Shown: one piece after another, positions 8,692 to 16,062 of the stretch
Position numbering within the stretch: position 1 is the stretch's first letter
Layout of the letters: the number at the start of each line of letters is the position of its first letter
Origin: Ruminococcus sp.
Lineage (GTDB): Bacteria > Bacillota > Clostridia > Lachnospirales > Lachnospiraceae
Reading direction: 5' to 3'
Length of the DNA stretch: 45,224 nucleotides
NCBI GenBank assembly: GCA_023663085.1
Contig: JAMPIB010000026.1
Location: 1-45,224, forward strand
Notes under the pieces: model-generated
Told to the model about the DNA's origin: nothing
Databases searched by the model: none
What the model saw: only the letters and a program-made list of their open reading frames with translations
Translations under genes and position numbers: made by a program

Positions 8692-9933
8692 TCACTCAAA
8701 CCGCATATGCCCCCGAAATTCTATCTTCCTGCCGCCGGGAAGGATTGTTCCCACTTCATAGCAGTCGTAATACTCCTTCACTTTATCCATAACAAACGTT
8801 TTCTCCTCCTGCGACGCTACGATCATCAAGCCTACGCCACAGTTAAATGTAGAAAGCATCTCTTCTTCCCCGATACTTCCTATCCTTTTAATATAACTGA
8901 AAACAGGCAGCGTCCTGACTTTTGACAGGTCGATCTTTGCACACATCCCCTCCGGGATGATGCGGCACAGATTTCCTTCCATGCCCCCGCCGGTAATATG
9001 CGCCATGCCGTGTACATGCTCTTTGATATTTTTGATTACTTTATAATACGGCGTATGCACCTTCATGATCTGCTCCGTAAAAGTTTCCCCGCCCACTTTA
9101 TCTAATTTGATCTGCGGCATCTTATCCATGAGCATTCTCACAAGCGAATAGCCGTTCGTATGCAGGCCGTTAGAGGCGACCGCCAATACCGCATCGCCCT
9201 CTCGAATCGCAGAGCCGTCAATAATAGCCTCTCTCGATACGATCCCTGCAATACTGGAAGTCAGGATATAAACACCCTTTTCCACAACCTGCGGCTGGAT
9301 AGAGGTTTCTCCGCCTACCAGCGCGCACTCGTTTTCCTTACAGGCCTCCGATATTCCCCGGACAAACGATTTAATCGTTTCCTTCTCCGCATTGCCGCAG
9401 ACTATTGTATCCAGAACCGCTAACGGCTTAGCCCCCATTACCGCGATATCGTTGACGAGGTGGTTGATCATATCATGACAGACAGATTCGCAGTAACCAT
9501 ATTCCATCGCCAGTTTCTGCTTGGAACCGGGTTCCTCGGCTTTTAACACCAAAACCGGATCAGGCACTTCGGGAAACTGGATATCATATAAAGAGGCAAA
9601 AGGGCCGAATCCGTTTAATACCCGCTTATCTTCTGTCTTTAAATAGATGGCCATTTCTTTTTTCATGGCGTCCGTATACGAAATATCCACGCCCGCCTTA
9701 CGGTAAGAAAAGTTTTCTCCGCTCTTTTCACATCCGGCCAAAATCTCGTCTACCGTCACATGCAAGAGTCCCGCCAGTTCTACCAGCATCTCCACATTGG
9801 GCAGCGTTCCCCTCTCCCATTTGGATACCGCCTGAAAAGATACCTGCAGACGCCCCGCCACTTCCGCCTGCGTCATACCCATATCTTTTCTTTTTCTGAC
9901 AATAAAATCCGCGATTTTCTTATTATCCAGCAT
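8692..9933 (-). CDS. XRE helix-turn-helix fused to an AIR-synthase (PurM)-like domain, 413 aa
   Basis: The start is set at ATG 9933, with AGGAGG 10 bp upstream. Residues 1-68 are an XRE-type helix-turn-helix (MTQAEVAGRLQVSFQAVSKWERG). From about residue 75 a full PurM-like domain follows: SYRKAGVDIS, GFGPFASLYDI, HLVNDIAVMGAKPL, ALVGGETS, GLHTNGYSLVR, HITGGGMEGNLCRIIP and FNCGVGLMI. Canonical PurM converts FGAM to AIR using ATP. Here the normally near-invariant GTDGVGTK loop reads KAEEPGSK, and GGETAEMPG reads GGETSIQPQ, so substrate or nucleotide handling has probably changed. No other purine gene is nearby. It could be a purine-responsive regulator, a bifunctional enzyme, or a diverged enzyme. 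A dyad in its own leader fits autoregulation. Confidence 0.88.
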   Translation of the reverse strand: MLDNKKIADFIVRKRKDMGMTQAEVAGRLQVSFQAVSKWERGTLPNVEMLVELAGLLHVTVDEILAGCEKSGENFSYRKAGVDISYTDAMKKEMAIYLKTEDKRVLNGFGPFASLYDIQFPEVPDPVLVLKAEEPGSKQKLAMEYGYCESVCHDMINHLVNDIAVMGAKPLAVLDTIVCGNAEKETIKSFVRGISEACKENECALVGGETSIQPQVVEKGVYILTSSIAGIVSREAIIDGSAIREGDAVLAVASNGLHTNGYSLVRMLMDKMPQIKLDKVGGETFTEQIMKVHTPYYKVIKNIKEHVHGMAHITGGGMEGNLCRIIPEGMCAKIDLSKVRTLPVFSYIKRIGSIGEEEMLSTFNCGVGLMIVASQEEKTFVMDKVKEYYDCYEVGTILPGGRKIEFRGHMRFE

Positions 9934-9958
9934 ACCAAATCTCCCTCCTGCCATCCCC

Positions 9959-10015
9959 ACAGTTTCTGTCAACTGTCTTTTTCTCAGCATAACATCCCAG
10001 CGCAGGCACGGGCAA
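9959..10015 (-). promoter_or_regulatory. Putative promoter and dyad operator of the XRE-PurM gene
   Basis: On the minus strand TTGCCC (10010-10015) and TATGCT (9986-9991), 18 bp apart, form a moderate promoter. The inverted repeat ACAGTT/AACTGT (9959-9964 and 9971-9976, 6-bp centre) lies just downstream of the expected start site. That is a suitable place for autorepression by the encoded helix-turn-helix. Moderate to weak evidence. Confidence 0.4.
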
Positions 10016-10075
10016 TAACCGGATTTTTGAAATCTGCACATAAACTCTACCATGCGTTGATATTCCCACAGAAGA

Positions 10076-11575
10076 CTATTCCTCCGGCATCTGTAACCAT
10101 GTCCCCTGATAGATCCAGTATCCGTTATCAGAATCTTCTTTCCCCTGATTCCGGGCTGCCTCTTCAATCACATTCTGATTAAGATTATAAATTTCCGTAT
10201 ATCTGTAGGATGACCCCAGCATTTCCTCTGCAATGCTCCAGAGCGTATCCCCTTCTTTTACGATATATTCTTTCCCAAAGCCAGATTCATCCGCCAGGTC
10301 ACCTTCCATATAATCGGACGTTTCTTCCGGATAATAATCTGTAAAATACCCGCTCTCTTCTTCCGGATAGTAATCCGCCACATACACACTCTCTTCCTCT
10401 GGGAACTCCTGATATCCCACATATAAATAACGAACAGGAATATTCCCTTCATTATCCGGACAGAAAACAGACACGCTGTAACCGGCAAAATAATAATCCC
10501 TTTCTGACGGCAGCCTGCTTTCGCCTCTATGGTTCAGATACCGTATCCCTTCCGGAGAGAACCATTCACGCATCCCATAATATAAAATCCCCAGATTCTC
10601 CTCGCCGCTCCATGCCGCCACCGTCTCTTTTAAGGGCATTACGGAAACAGCTTCGATCAGCGGTTCTAAGTCTTTATCCATATCAAAGACTGCGCTCTCC
10701 GCGCCATGCAGATAAATATCTATTTTCTCAGAATGCGCCGCGTTATAGGTTATCAGATAACTGTCCGTAAAATTACCGTTTTCATCAAAACCGTACAGCA
10801 TCGTATCAAACGTCTGTATCGTCCCGTCCGATGCAAAATGCAGATTAAAACTCGTTGCCAGACATAACGTCTGCGGAAGTTCTACCTTACCTCTGATATC
10901 TTCCAGAATGCCTTTTAATCCCGACTCGTATATATTATCATGCACAAGCGTAACGCTTTTTTTATATTGCAGATCCTCCAGAAACCATGACAGCTTTCCA
11001 TAATACGGCGCAGCGCTCCTGACGACGAGGAAACTCCCATACACTGTAATGATTGTCAAAAAAATGCCTGCGGCCAGTCTGTACTTTCCTTTCCCCAGCG
11101 CATTGACCGCCGATAATTTTAATGATAAAAAGTCTTCCTCCTCGCGGCCAAGTTCCGCCAGATTGACCGTCACTACCGATTTATCTTTCAGAAAAATATG
11201 ACAATAACTTTTCCCCCTGCTATACCACTTCACCTCTTCCGCTTTCATTCCGGAAAAAGCGTTTCCGGGTTTCACTTCTTGCTGTGATTGTGATACTTCC
11301 TGCGATATCTTCCCGCCATAACTTCTCCACAGATACAGTCCATAACCGACAACTCCTGCCCACCACAACAGGCATAAACACAATATCGGTATATTCTTAT
11401 ACAGTCTGCCAAACTGGCACAGCGAATACAAATGAAACCAACTGACGCCGTAAAGCACCAGATTAACAGGCCGCGTTACCACATACCACGCGGTTATCCC
11501 CAAAAGCCGCGGCCGGTTATTTCCGCACGACGAGCCCTTTGTATTCCCATGTTTTCCCTTCGTCTGTTGACTCAT
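10076..11575 (-). CDS. Membrane protein with extracellular domain and C-terminal LysM, about 499 aa
   Basis: The start is uncertain. ATG 11575 (weak AAGG 6 bp upstream) overlaps the end of the M56 gene by about 60 bp, and in-frame sequence further upstream is a shadow of that gene. Two hydrophobic segments (about 61-82 and 170-192) flank a cytoplasmic segment. An unrecognised extracellular domain follows, then an acidic tyrosine-rich stretch with imperfect repeats of DYYPEEESGY, and a LysM domain at the C-terminus (YIVKEGDTLWSIAEEMLG ... NLNQNVIE). LysM domains bind N-acetylglucosamine polymers such as peptidoglycan. It is co-transcribed with module III, so it may be part of the wall-sensing or effector side of that system. 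The middle region matches nothing I know. Confidence 0.75.
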   Translation of the reverse strand: MSQQTKGKHGNTKGSSCGNNRPRLLGITAWYVVTRPVNLVLYGVSWFHLYSLCQFGRLYKNIPILCLCLLWWAGVVGYGLYLWRSYGGKISQEVSQSQQEVKPGNAFSGMKAEEVKWYSRGKSYCHIFLKDKSVVTVNLAELGREEEDFLSLKLSAVNALGKGKYRLAAGIFLTIITVYGSFLVVRSAAPYYGKLSWFLEDLQYKKSVTLVHDNIYESGLKGILEDIRGKVELPQTLCLATSFNLHFASDGTIQTFDTMLYGFDENGNFTDSYLITYNAAHSEKIDIYLHGAESAVFDMDKDLEPLIEAVSVMPLKETVAAWSGEENLGILYYGMREWFSPEGIRYLNHRGESRLPSERDYYFAGYSVSVFCPDNEGNIPVRYLYVGYQEFPEEESVYVADYYPEEESGYFTDYYPEETSDYMEGDLADESGFGKEYIVKEGDTLWSIAEEMLGSSYRYTEIYNLNQNVIEEAARNQGKEDSDNGYWIYQGTWLQMPEE

Positions 11576-13808
11576 ATCTGGCCTTGGTGCCTCCATATTC
11601 CGAATACTCCTCCATTCCCACATACAGACATAACATATCGCCCTGTACCTCCGGCGCATAGGCCATCGAATAATACTCCGGCACATCCGTAAGTTCCTGC
11701 TGCTCCCATGTCTGCCCGCCATCCTGTGTCCGCCAGATATCCGGCCGCTCCGAATCCCGGATCGTTACAAATCCTACCCTGTTATTGATAAATACTGCTC
11801 CTGTTGTCAGTGAATGGCTTTCCGTCATCATATCCGGCCCCGCCGGGCCTACATACTGCCAGGACTTTCCGCCATCCAGTGTATGGAATAAGATGGTCGT
11901 CTCCTGCCAGACAACACGGTCTCCCGTAAAAATCAGAAATCCTTCCTCTCCACTCTCCGGAAAATCCACAAAAATCCGCCTGCCGCCGTAAAACTCATTG
12001 GTAACGACCGACTTTTTATAACTCTGACTTTCTTCTTCATAAAAAACAACCGAAAACGGAACTGCACCATCCCCGCCGTAGGCAAATATGATTTTATTCT
12101 CATCTACCTGATAACTGCCGTCCTGCAAAGAAGTCAGCTTTCCGTCCATTTCATCCCCTCTTGTAAAAAGTTCTGCCAGTGTAATCGGCACTTCTTCCCA
12201 CACGCCATCCGCGCCGCTCACCCGCAAAACGCCGTCGCTTATATCCGTCTGGTAAGCGTTTCCCGGCGTGCCGCTCTCCGCAGGAATATTTTTTATTCCA
12301 TAAACTAAATCCATCTCCGGAATATCAGAAAAATCCGCCCGCGCATACCTCGCCGTATAAGCCTGTAACACATCCTCTGTCTCTGCGATGCCTTCCAGTT
12401 CAAAAACATAATCTTTGACCATACGCATCCGCAGCGTCCAGTCAAAATACGCATAGTACGTATTCCCTTCCCGTGCAATCTGCGCCCTGTCCTTTAACTC
12501 CTGCGGAAACGCCGCCAGTTCCTCCTCTGTATAGCCTATACAATATTTCCCGATCATGGCAAAGACCGCTTCCTCCCTGTTCCCTGCAAGCAGCCGCATA
12601 TGCACGGTCTCCGCCAGCGAATACCCGGTATCCTCGAAAAGCCACGGCGGCGCCTGATCCGGCCCTTCAAAATAAGAAATATACCGCTGTAAAAGTAAAG
12701 AAACCGCGTCTCCATACCTGTCCGCATCCTGTATCCGCACCTGCCACGGCCCTTCCGCCTCATACGGAAGGGCCGCGTAGTCTTTCCGTTCATAAACATC
12801 TTCCCTGCTCCACTCATTATAATAAGCGTCCTCGGAAACCGGCTCCAATCGTATCATCTCATCAACCGCCGTCTGCGTAAAAGCCTCCGGCAGTTCATAT
12901 CCCTCATAACAAGACACCTCCGCCTGCGCCGCCTCCTGCCTTATGGTATACTGTTCATACAGATTCCCTCCGATACGATAAAAACTAAAGGCCACGTCCA
13001 ACAGCAGAACACTGATAGCGCAATACGCCGGCAGATCCCAGCGCTTATCTTCTTTCATGATCGCGGCGATCCTGGCTTTCATCATCTGCTTGCCATGATA
13101 AAAATATGTCGAATACGCCTGCCCTTTGACCCGTTCCATTTTCAGACATTCCAGCAGCGCATATCCGTATTCTTTTCTGGCCTCCATATCTTTACCTTCT
13201 ACAACCGCCTCATCGCAGGCCACCTCCACGTCCCGATAGCTGACCGCTTTTAACAGATACATGAGCGGCTGGAACCATAAAAGCGACTGCACAAATAACA
13301 TAAATAATTTATAGAGCGTATCCTTATGCCGTATATGATAGCATTCATGCAGAAAAATAAAATACAAAACCCCTTCGCTGTACTCTCTGTCCGGCAGGAT
13401 CAAAACCGGTTCTCTGAATCCGATCAGAAACGGCTCTCTGACTTCCTTACTCCGATAAAGAAAAGACTGCTCACGCTTCTTCCCATGAAGTCCCGCTTCT
13501 AAAGCGGCCGCCTCCAGACTCTTCCTGACAGCCGCTTCTGATACGATATTCAGCTGGTCGATACAACTTCTGCGAAAACGTATATAATTCAGATAGTGCA
13601 GCGCCATCACCCCTGCCGCCGATACGAACCAGACAAATAACGCCAGCCTTTTCCAGTGCAGGTATAATAAAAAAGGCAGGTTGAAGTGATTTACCACTCG
13701 GTTCAGCAGATAATCCAATCCTCTGTTATTTTCCAGAAAAAGCAGATGCCACAGCAAAAGCTGTACCGCCAGAATCGCCCAGATCGCTTTTCTCCATTTG
13801 GCCCTCAT
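11517..13808 (-). CDS. M56 family metallopeptidase with C-terminal Asp-box (BNR) repeats (module III), 763 aa
   Basis: Membrane segments (about 8-25 and 55-72) lead to the protease domain with HECYH at 154-158, then LLWFQPLMYLL and the EVACDEA segment. A further membrane segment lies near residue 270. The exported part (about 300-763) ends with three Asp-box motifs: TLDGGKSW, TQDGGQTW and STDEGKTW. Such motifs mark beta-propeller blades of sialidases and related proteins, and are not part of classical BlaR1 sensors. The likely role is a protease sensor whose outside domain recognises an unknown ligand and relieves repression by the linked BlaI protein. The gene starts 37 bp after that repressor gene. 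Confidence 0.86.
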   Translation of the reverse strand: MRAKWRKAIWAILAVQLLLWHLLFLENNRGLDYLLNRVVNHFNLPFLLYLHWKRLALFVWFVSAAGVMALHYLNYIRFRRSCIDQLNIVSEAAVRKSLEAAALEAGLHGKKREQSFLYRSKEVREPFLIGFREPVLILPDREYSEGVLYFIFLHECYHIRHKDTLYKLFMLFVQSLLWFQPLMYLLKAVSYRDVEVACDEAVVEGKDMEARKEYGYALLECLKMERVKGQAYSTYFYHGKQMMKARIAAIMKEDKRWDLPAYCAISVLLLDVAFSFYRIGGNLYEQYTIRQEAAQAEVSCYEGYELPEAFTQTAVDEMIRLEPVSEDAYYNEWSREDVYERKDYAALPYEAEGPWQVRIQDADRYGDAVSLLLQRYISYFEGPDQAPPWLFEDTGYSLAETVHMRLLAGNREEAVFAMIGKYCIGYTEEELAAFPQELKDRAQIAREGNTYYAYFDWTLRMRMVKDYVFELEGIAETEDVLQAYTARYARADFSDIPEMDLVYGIKNIPAESGTPGNAYQTDISDGVLRVSGADGVWEEVPITLAELFTRGDEMDGKLTSLQDGSYQVDENKIIFAYGGDGAVPFSVVFYEEESQSYKKSVVTNEFYGGRRIFVDFPESGEEGFLIFTGDRVVWQETTILFHTLDGGKSWQYVGPAGPDMMTESHSLTTGAVFINNRVGFVTIRDSERPDIWRTQDGGQTWEQQELTDVPEYYSMAYAPEVQGDMLCLYVGMEEYSEYGGTKARYESTDEGKTWEYKGLVVRK

Positions 13809-13845
13809 TTTGCCTGATCCTCTCCCTTACCAAATCTTTCTCACA

Positions 13846-14223
13846 CTACTCTCTGTGCGGCTCCGCGCTTTTCTCTTCAAGGAACGTCCGCAGATCCTCT
13901 ATATCCTGTCTCGTCAGGCCATCACCGTCATATAGCGCCGTCACAAAATTCTTTAACGAGTTCTGATACATCTTCCGTAGAATGTTGCGGCTTTCTTTCT
14001 GCAAATACTCTTCCTCTTTCACCAACGGCGTATACCAGTTGACCTTGCCGATCTTCTCCACACTGACGAACCCTCTGGCCTCCAGACGGGTTAAAAAAGA
14101 AAGTATCGTCGGCGCGGCGACCTTTTTTTCTAAATGTTCCTCGATCTCCATTCGATTGACCGGCCTGTCGTATTTCCATATGATCATCATGATTTCCAGT
14201 TCCGATTCCGGTAGTCTTTTCAT
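13846..14223 (-). CDS. BlaI/CopY-family repressor (module III), 125 aa
   Basis: A winged helix (about 3-70: LPESELEIMMIIWKYDRPVN ... APTILSFLTRLEARGFV) is followed by a helical dimerisation part. Length and order fit the penicillinase-repressor family. The ATG follows AGGAAAAGAAGAG. It lies 40 bp after a small membrane-protein gene and upstream of the M56/Asp-box gene. It is expected to bind the TACA-n2-TGTC sites upstream of the operon, and to be released when the M56 protein is activated. Confidence 0.92.
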   Translation of the reverse strand: MKRLPESELEIMMIIWKYDRPVNRMEIEEHLEKKVAAPTILSFLTRLEARGFVSVEKIGKVNWYTPLVKEEEYLQKESRNILRKMYQNSLKNFVTALYDGDGLTRQDIEDLRTFLEEKSAEPHRE

Positions 14224-14263
14224 CTCTTCTTTTCCTCCTGAACCTAAAGTCTTATTTTCTAAT

Positions 14264-14650
14264 TTATATAAAAAAATATTTCATTCCAATGTAACTTGAA
14301 ATCAAAACGATTATTGTATTTATCATCAATAAATATTTATTTTTACCTGTACCGCCTGTCTTGTAAATGAAATATTGTATGATTACAATTACAAAGTAAA
14401 AAATAATCCTTTCTATTCCCCAGAGAAAGTTATTGACCGTTAAATGTTCATTTTCATTTACAAGTACTACTATTACTGAAAACCATGAAAAAAAGAGAAT
14501 GGGGTACAATAGATAGACAATATAAAAAATTATCTGCTTTTTTCGTTTTTCTTCCCGCAGGCTGTACACCATTAACACAGACAGGAGGCTATATGCCATC
14601 GGTCGATATACGTCATTATATAATATTGATTTGATCACACGAATTATCAT
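14264..14650 (-). CDS. Small polytopic membrane protein, 128 aa, function unknown
   Basis: Four hydrophobic segments can be seen (about 17-30, 40-63, 80-97 and 107-126), separated by short loops, one of them basic (REEKRKKQ). No family was recognised. The region is clearly more AT-rich than its neighbours. The ribosome site is weak (AGAAGGGTGG about 11 bp upstream). It is the first frame after the module III promoter and is followed by the repressor gene after 40 bp, so it is probably the leading gene of the operon. It could be the membrane target or a modulator of the sensor, but nothing in the sequence shows this. Confidence 0.6.
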   Translation of the reverse strand: MIIRVIKSILYNDVYRPMAYSLLSVLMVYSLREEKRKKQIIFYIVYLLYPILFFSWFSVIVVLVNENEHLTVNNFLWGIERIIFYFVIVIIQYFIYKTGGTGKNKYLLMINTIIVLISSYIGMKYFFI

Positions 14651-14672
14651 TCTCTTATTGCCACCCTTCTAT

Positions 14673-14751
14673 TACATTTGATCGCACCGAATATTTTTAC
14701 ATTTGTCTAATTTACTATACTTATTTTACAGTTGTCTAAAATAAATGTCAA
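14673..14751 (-). promoter_or_regulatory. Promoter and TACA-n2-TGTC operators for module III
   Basis: On the minus strand TTGACA (14746-14751) and TAAAAT (14723-14728) are spaced by exactly 17 bp. On the plus strand TACAGTTGTC (14727-14736) overlaps the -10 and TACATTTGTC (14698-14707) lies just downstream. A weaker copy, TACATTTGAT, is at 14673-14682. These resemble the TACA-n2-TGTA operators known for the CopY/BlaI family. Confidence 0.75.
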
Positions 14752-14794
14752 TACCGATATTTTTTGCTGTCCACTTATTTTTTTCACCCCGCAA

Positions 14795-14802
14795 GCCGAT
14801 AT
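14795..14802 (+). promoter_or_regulatory. Sigma-D (sigma-28) type -10 element for flagellin
   Basis: GCCGATAT matches the full -10 element known for Firmicutes sigma-D flagellar promoters, 58 bp before the flagellin ATG. The -35 (TAAA expected about 15 bp upstream) is poorly matched. The promoter is divergent from the module III promoter, and the two are about 45 bp apart. Confidence 0.6.
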
Positions 14803-14860
14803 AATTTAATAAAAACTTTTATTTTCATGCAGGGAAGTATGAAAGGAGGCAGGGAGGCCT

Positions 14861-16015
14861 ATGATCGTAAAGCACAACATAACGGCAATGAACGCCAACC
14901 GTATGTTTAATCTGACAGTTTCCAGTCAGGCCAAATCCACGGAGAAGCTGTCTTCGGGATATAAAATAAACCGTGCCGCAGATGACGCGGCAGGATTATC
15001 TATCTCTGAAAAAATGCGCCGGCAGGTAAGAGGACTCACACAGGCGTCCGCTAACGCGGCGGATGGTATTTCCTGTGTACAGACGGCGGAGGGCGCTTTA
15101 AATGAAGTCCACGATATGCTGCAAAGGATCAATGAACTGGCTGTAAAAGGCGCCAACGGCACGCTGACTTCTATCGACAGAAGTTATATCACCATGGAAG
15201 TCCGTCAGTTGATGAGCGAAATCGACCGCGTGCAGTCCACTACGACTTTTAATGAGCAGAATTTATTGGATGGCACTTTCAGCAACAAACAGTTACAGGT
15301 AGGTGCGGAGGCCGGACAGCATATCGCTATTACGATAGGAAACATGTGTACGAACGAACTGATCGCCAGCGCGCTTTCGAAGGGGATTTTCTACTATACG
15401 AGCAATAACAGCAGTTTATGTGATGATACCGACAATCCGCACCCGTTAGAAGCAAATTATCAGATAGGCGATATCGCTTACTGGATTCCCGGTAAGGGTA
15501 CTACCTGGGCCAAAGAAGAATATTGGCAGAAAGATACAGTTGCGCCCTGGGGCACTCCGGGACACGCGCATCTTTTGGGCGCCTATGATCTGACAATTTT
15601 TCACAGTTTTTCCTATAGCGCCATTACGGACGAAAATGTAAAAGACAAACTTACGGATACCTTTACAAGTCTGGGCGCCCCCGGTGTTTCCGGCGGTACG
15701 GAAGAGGATTTATCTGATACTGTTCCTGACGCCCGCCATTTTCAGGCCCTGAACGCTTTCGCCAAAAGCGCGATCGCCGATGTATCGCAGACCCGCTCTG
15801 ACTTAGGCGCCATACAGAATCGTCTGGAACACACGATAAGCAATCTGGATAACATCGTGGAAAATACCGCCTCAGCGGAGTCCTCTATCCGGGATACAGA
15901 CATCAGTACGGAAATGGTCAGATACAGCAATAACAGTATTCTCGCTCAGGCAGGGCAATCCATGCTTGTGCAGGCAAACCAGCAGAATCAGGGTGTATTG
16001 TCCCTGCTGCAGTAA
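14861..16015 (+). CDS. hag: Flagellin, 384 aa
   Basis: The protein is a flagellar filament subunit. The conserved N-terminal D0/D1 region (1-150: MIVKHNITAMNANR, KSTEKLSSGYKINRAADDAA, LQRINELAVKGANG) and C-terminal D1/D0 region (about 270-384, ending QANQQNQGVLSLLQ) are both present. They flank a short variable centre (about 165-265) rich in aromatic residues. The Q-R-x-N-E-L segment corresponds to the region of flagellin recognised by TLR5 in other species. It carries three cysteines (72, 163 and 187), which is odd because flagellins are usually cysteine-poor. No other flagellar gene is in the window. A strong GGAGG site precedes the ATG. The 47-bp gap to the MATE gene shows no terminator. 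Confidence 0.95.
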   Translation: MIVKHNITAMNANRMFNLTVSSQAKSTEKLSSGYKINRAADDAAGLSISEKMRRQVRGLTQASANAADGISCVQTAEGALNEVHDMLQRINELAVKGANGTLTSIDRSYITMEVRQLMSEIDRVQSTTTFNEQNLLDGTFSNKQLQVGAEAGQHIAITIGNMCTNELIASALSKGIFYYTSNNSSLCDDTDNPHPLEANYQIGDIAYWIPGKGTTWAKEEYWQKDTVAPWGTPGHAHLLGAYDLTIFHSFSYSAITDENVKDKLTDTFTSLGAPGVSGGTEEDLSDTVPDARHFQALNAFAKSAIADVSQTRSDLGAIQNRLEHTISNLDNIVENTASAESSIRDTDISTEMVRYSNNSILAQAGQSMLVQANQQNQGVLSLLQ

Positions 16016-16062
16016 TTTCATGATTATTTCTTTCTCACGATATCAGACAGGAGAGTACTGGC

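Noticed and set aside
8692-9933. Housekeeping purM of a purine operon
   Set aside because: No other purine gene is adjacent, two active-site loops differ, and an extra DNA-binding domain is present.
9934-10167. Upstream in-frame extension of the XRE-PurM gene
   Set aside because: It has no conserved sequence and runs through the likely promoter; ATG 9933 has AGGAGG in front and starts directly before the helix-turn-helix.
11576-11722. N-terminal extension of the LysM protein gene
   Set aside because: This part lies wholly inside the M56/Asp-box gene in another frame, is arginine-rich as shadow frames often are, and shows no domain.
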